A stretch of 64,000 nt of DNA from Pirellulales bacterium (lineage in GTDB: Bacteria; Planctomycetota; Planctomycetia; Pirellulales; Thermoguttaceae): the NCBI GenBank assembly GCA_016935315.1, contig JAFGRD010000008.1:1-64000 (forward strand). The letters run 5' to 3'. Shown one piece after another: positions 44,205-53,335 of the stretch. Every line of letters starts with the position of its first letter. The stretch's first letter is position 1. Below the pieces are notes generated by a model. That model was not told the DNA's origin. It worked only from the letters and a program-made list of their open reading frames with translations, and did not search any database. The translations under genes and the position numbers were made by a program.

Positions 44205-46004
44205 ATGAAGGACACCGCCGTGCTCCGCAAGCTCCTGTTTCCCGCCGCGGTCGCTCTGATCGTTTGGCCGGCGGGCCGGCTGCCGGCGGCCACGCCGCCG
44301 AGCGTCGTGGTGATTCTCAGCGACGATCAGGGGTGGGGCGACTTGAGCCTCCACGGGAACCAGAACCTCAGCACGCCCCACGTCGATTCGCTGGCCGCCG
44401 ACGGGGCCAGCTTCGGCCGGTTCTTCGTCTGCCCCGTCTGCTCGCCCACCCGGGCCGAGTTCCTCACCGGGCGATACCATCCCCGCAGCGGCGTCCACAG
44501 CACGTCGGCGGGCGGCGAGCGGATGGATCTGGACGAGACGACGATCGCCGAGACGTTTCGCGCGGCCGGATACGCCACCGCCGCCTTCGGCAAGTGGCAC
44601 AACGGCATGCAGTATCCCTACCACCCCAACGGCCGGGGCTTCGACGAGTATTACGGCTTCTGCTCGGGTCACTGGGGCAATTACTACAGCCCCATGCTCG
44701 AGCACAACGGCCGGCTGGTCCGCGGCAACGGGTTCGTGATCGACGATTTCACCGACCGGGCAATCCGGTTCATCGAGCAGCACCGGGATCGGCCGTTCTT
44801 CGTCTACCTGCCGCTGAACACGCCCCACTCGCCCATGCAGGTGCCCGACCGCTGGTGGGGCCGGTTCAAGGACAAGAAGCTGCCGATGCACCATCGCGAG
44901 CCCGAGCGGGAGACCGTTCCCCACGTGCGGGCGGCCTTGGCGATGTGCGAGAACATCGATTGGAACGTGGGCCGGCTGCTGCGCCGGCTCGACGAGTTGG
45001 GGCTTGCCCGCAACACGATCGTCGTCTACTTCTGCGACAACGGCCCCAACGGCTTCCGCTGGAACGGCGGCATGAAGGGCCGCAAGGGATCGACCGACGA
45101 GGGCGGCGTCCGCTCGCCGTTGCTGATCCGCTGGCCGGGCACGATCGAAGGCGGCCGCAAGATCCCGCAGATCGCCGCCGCCATCGACTTGCTGCCTACC
45201 TTGGCCGACCTGGCCGGCGTCGAGCCGATCGGCAAGAAGCCGCTGGACGGCGTGAGCCTGAAGCGGCTGCTGCTGGAAGATTCACCCCGGTGGCCCGAGC
45301 GGATGATCTTCTCGCACTGGAACAAGCGGGTGAGCGTCCGCACGCAGCAGCATCGCCTGGACCACCAGGGCAAACTCTACGACATGGTCGCCGATCCGGG
45401 CCAGTACCGGGACGTTGCCGGCCAGCAGCCGCAGGTCGCCGCCCGGCTGCGGCAAGCGGCGGCCGATTTCCGGCAGCAGGTCCTGGGCGAATACGAGCCG
45501 GACGACCGCCCGTTTCTCGTCGGGCATCCCGACTACCGCTACACCCAGTTGCCCGCCCGCGACGCCAAAACCCACGGCAACATCCAGCGCTCGAACCGCT
45601 TTCCCAACTGCTCCTATTTCACGAACTGGACCAGCCTGGACGACCGCATCACCTGGGACGCCGAAGTCCTGGCCGGCGGGACGTACGAGGTGGAGGTCTA
45701 CTACACGTGTCCGCCGTCGGACGTGGGCTCAATCATCGAGCTGAGCTTCGGCCGGAGTCGGCTCCGAGGCCGGATCGTCGAACCGCACGATCCGCCGCAG
45801 CACGGGCGGGAGCACGACCGCGTCGAGCGCATGGAGTCGTACGTCAAGGACTTCAAGCCGCTGAAGCTCGGGGCGATCCGGCTCGAAGCCGGTCGCGGGG
45901 AGCTGACCTTGCGGGCCGTGGAGATGCCCGGCTCGCAAGTGATGGATTTCCGGCTGCTGATGCTCAGCAGGGCACGCGACGCGGGCGAGGTCTCTCACCG
46001 ATAG
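44205..46004 (+). CDS. Sulfatase with extra C-terminal beta domain
   Basis: This ATG has GAAAGGG six bases upstream; ATG 44190 is the alternative. A signal peptide ([18 protein letters not shown]) precedes [20 protein letters not shown]. The active site is C79-S-P-T-R in [35 protein letters not shown] and [16 protein letters not shown] complete the core to about residue 430. The last ~165 residues ([58 protein letters not shown]) form an added beta-sandwich like binding modules on other planctomycete sulfatases. It is out of frame with, and separate from, the preceding sulfatase. Confidence 0.93.
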   Translation: MKDTAVLRKLLFPAAVALIVWPAGRLPAATPPSVVVILSDDQGWGDLSLHGNQNLSTPHVDSLAADGASFGRFFVCPVCSPTRAEFLTGRYHPRSGVHSTSAGGERMDLDETTIAETFRAAGYATAAFGKWHNGMQYPYHPNGRGFDEYYGFCSGHWGNYYSPMLEHNGRLVRGNGFVIDDFTDRAIRFIEQHRDRPFFVYLPLNTPHSPMQVPDRWWGRFKDKKLPMHHREPERETVPHVRAALAMCENIDWNVGRLLRRLDELGLARNTIVVYFCDNGPNGFRWNGGMKGRKGSTDEGGVRSPLLIRWPGTIEGGRKIPQIAAAIDLLPTLADLAGVEPIGKKPLDGVSLKRLLLEDSPRWPERMIFSHWNKRVSVRTQQHRLDHQGKLYDMVADPGQYRDVAGQQPQVAARLRQAAADFRQQVLGEYEPDDRPFLVGHPDYRYTQLPARDAKTHGNIQRSNRFPNCSYFTNWTSLDDRITWDAEVLAGGTYEVEVYYTCPPSDVGSIIELSFGRSRLRGRIVEPHDPPQHGREHDRVERMESYVKDFKPLKLGAIRLEAGRGELTLRAVEMPGSQVMDFRLLMLSRARDAGEVSHR

Positions 46005-46113
46005 TCTGCTCGGCACAAATCCGGCATCAACAAGAAGATACTGGCCCTCTTGCGCTTGCAGCAGCACTCATGCCCAGTCCTCCTATGTGTTCGTGGACGG
46101 CACAGTTTCCTTG

Positions 46114-46159
46114 ATTTCCGCAAATGACGCAAGATCAACCTAGCGTTGTAGTACTAGCA
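46114..46159. repeat. 46-bp repeat, copy B
   Basis: Direct repeat of 42-87 (39 of 46 identical, no gap). Its right edge fuses to a gene fragment and supplies that fragment's first codons, including an ATG at 46124. As at the left edge of the window, the similarity ends at tagtacta-rca. An element, if complete, would extend left toward the sulfatase stop, but only ~110 bp separate them, so at most an end remains. Confidence 0.6.
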
Positions 46160-46550
46160 GCACTGGCACAAGCACAGACCACGGCGGACCCTGACACCAA
46201 TGCCAAGTTACTCGCCCCCGCCGTTGATGCGACCACCGCAGCCTTGAGAAGTCTAACGGACGTTGGATTGAGAACGCGGGGGATGTTTGAGGAACTGAAT
46301 CGGGCGACTGCTGAGTATCAGGCGAAAATGAGTCTGGCCGAGTCCTTTATCGGTGCCAACCAACAAGGTCGGGTTGACCTGCTGAAAGGAAAGGCCGCCG
46401 CCACTGAGTTGCTCGCACAAGGGGGCGACTTCAACCGTCTTGATATTGAGCAACAACAGCGGGCACTGGGCCACTTGAATCAAGTTGGCAACGTGCGGGG
46501 TGCCGTGGTCGGTTCTGACTTCACCGGACAACAGTTGAAGGAAGCCGCTA
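46160..46550 (+). pseudogene. Gene fragment between a repeat end and IS630
   Basis: An open frame of ~130 codons reads ALAQAQTTADPDTNAKLLAP, LTDVGLRTRGMFEELNRATA, QQQRALGHLNQVGNVRGAVV. It is helical, rich in Ala and Gln, and lower in GC than the neighbours. The 5' end is cut by the 46-bp repeat and the 3' end by the IS630 element. Long Ala/Gln helices suggest a phage tape-measure-like or coiled-coil protein, but this is a guess; no domain is identified. Confidence 0.5.
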
Positions 46551-46607
46551 TGATTGACCTTCGCAGAAGTAGTGAACAGCGTTACATTGTGATCCGTATG
46601 GGAATAC

Positions 46608-47626
46608 ATGCACAGAACACTCGGAAGCAAGCGGGAGCAGGAGGCTCGTCGTCTGGCCGCTGGCCGTCTTCTTCTGGCAGGCAAGAAGAACATCGATGTG
46701 GTTCGAGCGTTGAACGTGTCGCCATCGTCGGTGAGGCGATGGAGGAAGATCGTCCAACGCCACGGCCTCGAAGGGTTGCGGACGAAGCCTGCCGGCGGGC
46801 GGCCTCCCAAACTGTCCAAAGCACGAAAGAAAACGCTCGTGCGTATCCTCTTGAAGGGCGCACAAGCCGCCGGGTTTCCCTCCGATCTGTGGACCGGAAA
46901 ACGCGTAGCCCAAGTCATCCGGCGGAGGTTCAAGGTAGACTATCATCCGCATCATGTGCTGAAGATCCTTCGCCAACTGGACCTCACTCCGCAAAAACCC
47001 CAACGCCGGGCGCGACAACAAGACCCCGACGCACTGCAACGTTGGCGCAACGTCGAGTGGCCGCGGATAAAAAAGGGGCGGCCCGTTGGCGCCAGCCGAT
47101 AGTGTTCTTGGACGAATCCGGCTTCATGCTTCAGCCGACGGTCCGTCGGACCTGGGCCCCGTCGGGCCAAACGCCGATGCTCGTCGAATCGGCCCGGCGT
47201 GATCGGCTCTCGGCGATCGGGGCGTTTTCGATCTCGCCTCTCCGTCGATGGATGGATTTCTCTTTTCAGTTGCACCACCGCAACATCGACACGTCGCTGC
47301 TGATCCCATTTTTGCATGCGCTGCACGGTCGTTTCCGTCATCGGGTGGTGCTCGTCTGGGACAACCTTCGGGCCCATTTCAAGACGGCCAAGTACTTCTC
47401 GATCAAGCACCCCTCCTGGTTCCGCTTCGAATGCCTGCCGCCCTATTGCCCGGAGTTGAATCCGGTGGAAGACGCGTGGAGCTACGTCAAGTACGGATGC
47501 TTGGCCAACTCTGCCGCCGCTGATGTAGACCATCTCTATCAACAGACGGCCGATTCCTTGTCCTTCCTGCGCTGCAACCAAAACCTCCTGCCCGCTTTCC
47601 TCGAACACACAAAGCTCCAACTCTAA
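46608..47626 (+). CDS. IS630 transposase made by -1 frameshift
   Basis: The first frame (46608-47102) encodes the helix-turn-helix part: GKKNIDVVRALNVSPSSVRR and the second winged helix with PPKLSKARKKTLVRILLKGA. The second frame (to 47626) encodes the DDE catalytic part: IVFLDESGFMLQPTVRRTW, RVVLVWDNLRAHFKT and CPELNPVEDAWSYVKYG, giving the Asp-Asp-Glu set. The frames are joined by a -1 shift at A-AAA-AAG (47069-47075). The joined product is ~339 residues, normal for IS630. All catalytic residues are intact, so the element may be active. Confidence 0.88.
47069..47075 (+). promoter_or_regulatory. Programmed -1 frameshift site
   Basis: The heptamer A AAA AAG is phased exactly as needed (zero-frame codons ATA AAA AAG). 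After slipping, reading continues AAA AAA GGG into the DDE frame. The following ggggcggcccgttggcgcc can fold, a possible stimulator. The zero-frame product alone would end at 47102. Confidence 0.8.
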
Positions 47627-47656
47627 CGGAGTCACTACTTCTGCGAGAGTCAATAG

Positions 47657-47863
47657 TCAGAGGGCGACACGGGTTGCCGGAAAACTGGCCGATTGCATGA
47701 CCACCCCCAGAGAGTGGCGCTTGCCTAGATTAGGCGGGAGAATTGCGAGGGGTCTGACTTTCTTTTCTCGCGGGAGGCTCTGCACCCGGAGACCGTTCTT
47801 CACCGCTTCGGTAAGCTTCTCCCAAGGCGAAATCACGGCAACGAGTTTCTCTTGAAGACTCAT
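47657..47863 (-). pseudogene. Small ORF ending at the IS630 edge
   Basis: A 68-codon frame (SLQEKLVAVISPWEKLTEAV, KNGLRVQSLPREKKVRPLAI, LPPNLGKRHSLGVVMQSASF) ends within three bases of the IS boundary, and a GGAGG lies upstream of its ATG. It could be the surviving 5' end of a gene cut by the insertion. No family is recognised and the neighbouring ~250 bp hold nothing else. Confidence 0.35.
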
Positions 47864-47906
47864 TCTGTGTTCACGCCTCCGTGTTTCGGGACAAAAAATC
47901 ACCCGA

Positions 47907-48584
47907 TCACTTCTTGCGAGGAATTTCCCGCAGGTAGATGTTCTTGAACCAGAGCGTGTTGCCGTGGTTTTGCAGCTCGATCTGGCCCATCGGATAGATG
48001 GGCTTGTCCCGCTCCCAGTAGTTTTCCATCACCACGTCGTTGACGACCAACTCGCCGTTGAGCTTCACGGTCACCCGCTCGCCGACCATCTTGATGTAAA
48101 AGGTGTTCCACTGCTCGACCGGCTTGTCGGCACTCTTGCTCGGCTTGCTGGGGTTTTTCTGGTTATTGTAGAGTCCGCCCGAGCCTTCCGAGCGGTCCCA
48201 GATCTGCACTTGGGGGCTGCCGCGGAGATAGATGCCGCTGTCGCCGGCGGGCAGGATCTTCCAATCGACGTACAGCTCGAAGTCGCCGTAGTCCTTCGCC
48301 GTGCAGAGGCTTTGCCCCTTGCCGTCGAAGACCAGCGCGCCGCGGTCGACCTTCCAGTGTTCCCGCATACTCTGGTCGGCCTTTTTCTGGGCCTCGGCCA
48401 GTTGCTCGGGTGACATGGCGGCCCGGCTCTTGGGGTCGCCCACCAGGCCCTTCCAGCCGCTGAGGTCTTTGCCGTTGAACAGGGCGGCAAACCCTTCCGG
48501 CGGCGTGTTGTCGGCGGCTTGCGCCGGCTGGCAGCAGGCCCACAACAGCGTGCAGGCCGACAGCGTGCAAAGCAGTGTTCTCAT
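47907..48584 (-). CDS. DUF1080 (3-keto-disaccharide hydrolase-like) secreted protein
   Basis: AGGAG eight bases upstream marks the start. A signal peptide (RTLLCTLSACTLLWACCQPA) precedes PPEGFAALFNGKDLSGWKG, the opening of DUF1080. The LamG-like fold continues with ALVFDGKGQSLCTAKDYGDF, ELYVDWKILPAGDSGIYLRG, EQWNTFYIKMVGERVTVKL, and PIYPMGQIELQNHGNTLWFK. DUF1080 members include 3-keto-glycoside hydrolases and are common in planctomycetes. 225 residues, full length. The next gene upstream encodes a PmoA-family (DUF6807) protein. Confidence 0.92.
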   Translation of the reverse strand: MRTLLCTLSACTLLWACCQPAQAADNTPPEGFAALFNGKDLSGWKGLVGDPKSRAAMSPEQLAEAQKKADQSMREHWKVDRGALVFDGKGQSLCTAKDYGDFELYVDWKILPAGDSGIYLRGSPQVQIWDRSEGSGGLYNNQKNPSKPSKSADKPVEQWNTFYIKMVGERVTVKLNGELVVNDVVMENYWERDKPIYPMGQIELQNHGNTLWFKNIYLREIPRKK

Positions 48585-48709
48585 GAGATGGCTCCTGACA
48601 GTAAGGTGGGATGGTGATTGGCAGTTACGGACTCGCAAAAGAACAAGTTGGACATCCATGTGGCCGAACCGGCACGGATGCAGGTTGCTGTGGTATGGAA
48701 AGGCCCCAA

Positions 48710-48745
48710 CTCTGAAGTCCTGCGACTTCAGCTACGGTTCGGCCG
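48710..48745. repeat. Short hairpin repeat, copy 2
   Basis: tgaagtc-ctgc-gacttca, a 7-bp stem with the same loop and flanks (ccaactc ... agctacgg) as the copy at 6143-6179. It sits between the DUF6807 and DUF1080 genes, in the likely transcript of both. Confidence 0.55.
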
Positions 48746-48770
48746 AAGTGTTGCTGAAGATGCACAGTCC

Positions 48771-49991
48771 TCACCTGAAAGTAACTTGAACCGGATCGAC
48801 GAAGTCGGCACTTAGCGCGGCCACCTGCTCGACCGTCATCTCGCCGTCCTGCAACCAGACACGATAGTCCACCTGGAGATCTTTCCCGTCGTCCAGCTCA
48901 TACTTGAAGAAGGAGCCGAAGCGGCCGTAGGTCCGCTCGTTGTATTCGACCGGCTTGGGATTGGTGGGCCTGTCGAGATAGGCGAGCGTATAGCGTGTTT
49001 CGCCCAACACGAAACTGATCGCGTCCCAGGGAAGGTCCATGGCCGACGCCCGGGCCCGGCCCATCTCGCCCTTGCCGTCGGGGCGGACGTAATAGGTCAG
49101 CTTCTCGGTCCCGGCGGCCACTTCCTGATCGGCGCGGAAGTGGAATCCGGCATGGGGGGCGTTGCCGTCGAGCTTGATCGGGCCCCCGGCCGAGACAAGC
49201 CGCGAGGCAAACTCGATTAGCCGTCCGCCCGGCGTGTTGTAGACGCAAAGCTCACGCTTCTCGTGAAGATAGACCTCGCGGTCCTTTCCGCGCCACTGGA
49301 CGTCCAGCAGGTGTCGGCCGAGCACGGGGCCGGCTTCCTCGGCCAACACGCCCCCGTGGGTCTGCGGCGTGTTGTGGCCCGACCAGGTGTCGGCCTTCCG
49401 GCCGTTGCCGTAGCCGACGTTGCAGTAGCCGAAGAACAGCCCGCGATGGTGCGGGTAGAGTCCGCCCGACCCCTTGGTTACCAGCCGGGTGCCCGCCGGG
49501 TCGTAAAGGTGATGGAACACCTTGTAGGCCTCTTCGCGGTTCTCTTCGGTGAGCGTTTTGCAGATGTATCGCACGACGGGCCGGTCGCCAAGGCTCAGTT
49601 CGCAGTATTCGCCGGGGACTCGTTGCCAGGCGAACGTCTCGCCGCCGGGATCGCCGCCGCCGCCGCCGATCGCGGCGGTCAGCTTCAGCGTCCGGCCCTT
49701 CTTCAGGCTCGGCAGGATGAAGTGCAACTCGCGTTGCCCCGCAGCCGAGTCGCGCAACAACCCCGGCGCGGTCAACTGGGCGTCAAGCCGGTTGCCGTCG
49801 GCGTCGGTCAGCGCGACCGAGTTGGCATCGGCGGCGGCGGGCAACAAGACCACCACCGGTGTGTTCGCCCGGTCGTGGCCTCCGGCGGCGACCGTCAGCT
49901 CGAAAGACGGCCCGGCCGCCAAGGCCGGCGCCATCGCCAGAGCGAACCACAATACGGCACAAAGAATCGCTCGCGGAAGGCTGGGCTTCAT
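48771..49991 (-). CDS. PmoA-family (DUF6807) secreted protein
   Basis: A signal peptide (AILCAVLWFALAMAPALA) is followed by a beta domain (PVVVLLPAAADANSVALTDA, LHFILPSLKKGRTLKL). The DUF6807 core has YHPHHRG-like GLYPHHRGLFFGYCNVG, DTWSGHNTPQTHGG, HAGFHFRADQEV, and NERTYGRFGSFFKYELDD. The name PmoA is historical; members are not methane monooxygenase subunits and occur in polysaccharide-use clusters of planctomycetes and Bacteroidetes. The His-rich stretches may bind metal or sugar. 406 residues. Confidence 0.88.
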   Translation of the reverse strand: MKPSLPRAILCAVLWFALAMAPALAAGPSFELTVAAGGHDRANTPVVVLLPAAADANSVALTDADGNRLDAQLTAPGLLRDSAAGQRELHFILPSLKKGRTLKLTAAIGGGGGDPGGETFAWQRVPGEYCELSLGDRPVVRYICKTLTEENREEAYKVFHHLYDPAGTRLVTKGSGGLYPHHRGLFFGYCNVGYGNGRKADTWSGHNTPQTHGGVLAEEAGPVLGRHLLDVQWRGKDREVYLHEKRELCVYNTPGGRLIEFASRLVSAGGPIKLDGNAPHAGFHFRADQEVAAGTEKLTYYVRPDGKGEMGRARASAMDLPWDAISFVLGETRYTLAYLDRPTNPKPVEYNERTYGRFGSFFKYELDDGKDLQVDYRVWLQDGEMTVEQVAALSADFVDPVQVTFR

Positions 49992-50232
49992 CAGTGGGGT
50001 CTCCTTGTGGCGTGAAACGGGCAGGCGGGGATCGTCGGCCGGCGCGACGAGTCCCTACCAGCCTAGCACGACCGGAAGCCGTCTGCAACCGGCGGCGCGG
50101 CCGCGGCAGGCCGGGTTTACGGACGCGGCCGGGAAGGCTATTATGCGGGCAATTTCAGCCACATGGCGACCAAGGCGACTGGTAGCTGGATTCGCAGGAA
50201 TTCAGGTTGCTGGCACGGCGTAGGAAATCTCC

Positions 50233-51252
50233 ATGAAACTCCAACGGTACGGGGGCAACCCGATCCTCTCGCCCCACCCGGATCACGATTGGGAAGACTT
50301 GGCCGTGTTCAACCCGGCGGCATGGTACGACGCCGAGAAGCAGCAGGTGCTGTTGCTGTACCGGGCGGCCGAATCGCATCCGGAGTACAAGTGCTATTTC
50401 GGACTGGCCACCAGCGACGACGGCTATCAATTCCAGCGCGTCTCCGACCGGCCGGCACTTGCCCCAAGCGTCGACGGCTTCGACGCCAGCACGATCCAGG
50501 ACCCGCGGATGGTGAAGATCGGCGAGTACTACTACGTCACCTACGCCTGTCGGCACTTCCCGTTCGGCCAGTTCTGGGTCCCCAAGCAACAACAGTACCG
50601 GCCGCCGGAGTGTCCGGCCGATTTTCCCTGCTACTTGCGCCACAACGCCACGCTCACCGGCCTGTTGCTGACCAGGGATTTCCGGACGTGGATTCGCGCC
50701 GGCACCCTGACCGATCCGTTGCGGGACGACCGCGACGTGGTCCTGTTTCCCGAAAAGGTCGGCGGCAAGTACGTGATGCTGCACCGGCCGCTGCAGTGGG
50801 TCGGCCCGCCGTACGGCACCGAGCATCCGGCGATCTGGATCTCGACGGCCGACGACCTGATGGGCTTCCGCGAGAGCCGGCTGCTGGCCCGGCAGCAATT
50901 CGCGTGGGAGGCGAACAAGATCGGGGCCAACACCCCGCCGATCAAGACCGAGCACGGCTGGCTGACGATCTATCACGCGGTGGGAACCGACAAGTATTAT
51001 CGCTTGGGCGCGTTGCTGCTGGACCTGGAAGACCCCAGCCGGGTCACCCATCGCACGACCGATTGGATCATGCAGCCGGAGGCCGACTACGAAATCGACG
51101 GCTATTACCGCGGCTGCGTGTTTCCTTGCGGCAAGGTGGTGATCGACGGCACGTTGTTCGTTTACTACGGGGCGGCCGACAAGTGCGTGGGCCTGGCCAC
51201 CTGTCGCTGGGAGGAGTTGCTTGACTACGTCTTGTCGTGCCCGGTAGTGTGA
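50233..51252 (+). CDS. GH130-family mannoside phosphorylase-like enzyme
   Basis: The 339-residue protein has no signal peptide and folds as a five-bladed propeller: QRYGGNPILSPHPDHDWED, AVFNPAAWYDAEKQQVLLLY, ASTIQDPRMVKIGEYYYVTY, DDRDVVLFPEKVGGKYVMLH, WLTIYHAVGTDKYYRLGALL, VIDGTLFVYYGAADKCVGLA. The NPA and QDPR boxes, with the Asp that donates the proton, are hallmark GH130 elements. GH130 enzymes split beta-mannosides with phosphate. It would act in the cytoplasm on sugars brought in by the symporter encoded 93 bp downstream. Confidence 0.88.
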   Translation: MKLQRYGGNPILSPHPDHDWEDLAVFNPAAWYDAEKQQVLLLYRAAESHPEYKCYFGLATSDDGYQFQRVSDRPALAPSVDGFDASTIQDPRMVKIGEYYYVTYACRHFPFGQFWVPKQQQYRPPECPADFPCYLRHNATLTGLLLTRDFRTWIRAGTLTDPLRDDRDVVLFPEKVGGKYVMLHRPLQWVGPPYGTEHPAIWISTADDLMGFRESRLLARQQFAWEANKIGANTPPIKTEHGWLTIYHAVGTDKYYRLGALLLDLEDPSRVTHRTTDWIMQPEADYEIDGYYRGCVFPCGKVVIDGTLFVYYGAADKCVGLATCRWEELLDYVLSCPVV

Positions 51253-51345
51253 GCAAGAAGGAAACCACAAAGGGACGGAGAGCAACGCAGATAGCCGAGG
51301 CAGGGTGAGACGTCGCCCAACGGATCGATCGAGAAAGGAGAACCG

Positions 51346-53292
51346 ATGGGACTGTTCGCGATAGGCGCTGCCGAACCCCGCGCGGCCCACGGCGTCGCGC
51401 TGCACGGGATCGACATCGGTATCATCATCGGCTACGTGGCGTTGGTTCTGGCGCTGGGCTGGATGCTGTCGAAACGGGCGTCGAAGAACCTGGACGCGTA
51501 TTTCCTCGGCGACAAGAGCCTGCCCTGGTGGGTCATCGGCACTTCGCACGGGGCCAGCGGGTTCGACATCACCGGCACGATGTGGTTCGTGGCCATGGTC
51601 TTCACCTACGGCGTGAAAGCCGCGTTCACGCCCTGGATCTGGCCGCTGTTCGATCGGATCTTTCGCCAGGTCTACCTGGGGCCCTGGATCCGCCGTTCCA
51701 ACGTGCTGACCGGCGCCGAGTGGATGCAGACGCGTTTCGGCCGAGGCCGCAGCGGCAATCTGTCGCATATCAGCGTCGTGGTCTATGCCCTGGTGGCCAC
51801 CGTGGCCTTCCTGGCCTACGCCTTTGAAGGCATCGGCAAGTTCGCCGAAGTCTTCTTTCCCTGGCAACTGGTCGCGGTCGAAGGGCCGCTGAGCAACGCC
51901 GACGCCTACGCGATCCTGATCCTGGCCCTGACAACCGCCTACCTGCTGCTGGGCGGCTGGTACAGCGTCGTGCTGACCGACCTGATTCAATTCGCCCTGC
52001 TGACGGTCGCCTCCGTGTGCATCGCCTGGCTGGCCATGTCGCACGTCACCCCCGAGATGCTCGATGCCAAGGTGCCGGCCGGCTGGTACGACCTGCTGCC
52101 CGGCTGGAAGCTCGACACGGACTGGAGTGGGCTGATCGGAGGGCTCAACACGAAGATCTACGGCACGGCGGCACAGGGCGGCGACGGCTTCTCGCTGTTC
52201 GGCGTGGTGGTGATGATGATGTTGCTGCGGGGGTTCCTGGTGAGCATGGCCGGTCCCACGCCGGGCTACGGCATGCAGCACCAGCTCTCCACGCGCAACG
52301 CCCGCGAGGCCGCCCTGGAAAACTGGTGGATGTCGATCGTGCAGCTCGTGCCCCGCTCGTTGATGATCGCGGGCATTGCCGTGCTGGGGGTGGTTTTCTT
52401 CAGCGAAGACATCAACACCATGGTGGCCGGGAGTCTGGCCGGCGGCGACAAGGCCGCCTTCGACTTCGAGCAGGTCTTGCCCTTTGTGATCAGCCGGTTC
52501 GTGCCCGTCGGGCTGGTGGGGATTCTGATGGCCGGTCTGCTGGCGGCGTTCATGAGCACGTTCGACTCGACGGTCAACGCCGGGGCCGCCTACCTGGTCA
52601 ACGACGTCTACAAGCGTTACATCCAACCCAACGCCTCGCCGCGACGCTACGTCGCGCTGGCCTACGCCGCCTCGATCCTGCTGGTGGTCGTGGGGATCGT
52701 GGTGGGCTTCAACATCCGTTCGATCAACGCGATCACCAAGTGGATCACGTTTGCGCTGTACAGCGGATACATGGCCCCCAACGTGCTGAAGTGGCACTGG
52801 TGGCGGTTCAACGGCTACGGCTACTTCTGCGGCATGCTCGGCGGCATTGTGGCGGCGGTCCTCTCGCGGTGGCTGCTGCCGGACGTGGAGCTGATGTACC
52901 ACATGTTCCTGATCTTCCCGGTCAGCCTGATCGCCTCGGTCGGCGGCTGCCTGCTCACGCCGCCGGACGACCGGCAGGTGTTGCGGGCCTTCTACCGCAA
53001 CGTCCGCCCCTGGGGCTTCTGGCGGCCGATTCGCGAAGAGTTGCAGAGAGAGGTTCCCGGCCTGAAGGCGAACGGGGACTTCGGCATCGACATGTTCAAC
53101 GTGGTCAACGGCATCGTCTGGCAGTTGATGCTGATGACCGCGCCGATCTGCCTGGTCATCCGCCAGTGGACCACGTTCTGGATCTCCGTGGCCGTGCTGG
53201 CAGTCACGTCGGTGATCATGAAGTTCACCTGGTACGACCGGCTCGGGTCGGCAGAGGTGGACGACGCCGAAGCGGCGCCAAGCGGCAGCTAG
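51346..53292 (+). CDS. Sodium:solute symporter (SSS family)
   Basis: 648 residues with about 13-14 membrane helices. Typical SSS stretches: IIIGYVALVLALGWMLSKRA, DAYFLGDKSLPWWVIGTSHG, WIRRSNVLTGAEWMQTRFGR, AYLLLGGWYSVVLTDLIQFA, FVPVGLVGILMAGLLAAFMS and TFDSTVNAGAAYLVND. The ATG has GAGAAAGGAG just upstream. It takes up a sugar or related solute with sodium. Position after the GH130 gene points to a mannoside or another oligosaccharide, by inference. Confidence 0.9.
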   Translation: MGLFAIGAAEPRAAHGVALHGIDIGIIIGYVALVLALGWMLSKRASKNLDAYFLGDKSLPWWVIGTSHGASGFDITGTMWFVAMVFTYGVKAAFTPWIWPLFDRIFRQVYLGPWIRRSNVLTGAEWMQTRFGRGRSGNLSHISVVVYALVATVAFLAYAFEGIGKFAEVFFPWQLVAVEGPLSNADAYAILILALTTAYLLLGGWYSVVLTDLIQFALLTVASVCIAWLAMSHVTPEMLDAKVPAGWYDLLPGWKLDTDWSGLIGGLNTKIYGTAAQGGDGFSLFGVVVMMMLLRGFLVSMAGPTPGYGMQHQLSTRNAREAALENWWMSIVQLVPRSLMIAGIAVLGVVFFSEDINTMVAGSLAGGDKAAFDFEQVLPFVISRFVPVGLVGILMAGLLAAFMSTFDSTVNAGAAYLVNDVYKRYIQPNASPRRYVALAYAASILLVVVGIVVGFNIRSINAITKWITFALYSGYMAPNVLKWHWWRFNGYGYFCGMLGGIVAAVLSRWLLPDVELMYHMFLIFPVSLIASVGGCLLTPPDDRQVLRAFYRNVRPWGFWRPIREELQREVPGLKANGDFGIDMFNVVNGIVWQLMLMTAPICLVIRQWTTFWISVAVLAVTSVIMKFTWYDRLGSAEVDDAEAAPSGS

Positions 53293-53335
53293 GCCACCCG
53301 GGCGCAACCGCCGAATCAGCGAGCCGCGGGGTTCA

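Larger units (their letters stand above)
46551..47656 (+). mobile_element. IS630-family insertion sequence
   Basis: The ~1.1-kb element is bounded by inverted repeats. The 15-bp core tcgcagaagtagtga (46561-46575) and its exact complement (47632-47646) are perfect. They extend outward to attgac on both sides with two mismatches between, and inward to cgtta with one gap. TA dinucleotides at 46549-46550 and 47654-47655 fit the TA target used by IS630, though the two TA-to-repeat distances differ by three bases, so the exact edges are uncertain. It carries one frameshifted transposase gene. Confidence 0.85.

Noticed and set aside
42750-46004. 1,084-codon frame suggesting a fused double sulfatase
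   Set aside because: The first half is the first sulfatase read out of frame. Only from about 44205 does the frame encode a sulfatase, with its own signal peptide and ribosome site.
46124-47626. Single 500-residue protein
   Set aside because: It joins a gene fragment, the wrong frame of the IS630 N-terminal half and the true DDE half. The inverted repeats and the frameshift site explain it better.
50155-53307. 1,050-codon open frame on the minus strand
   Set aside because: It mirrors the GH130 and symporter genes in antisense. Its text is His/Arg/Gly-rich with no domain, the usual shadow in high-GC DNA.
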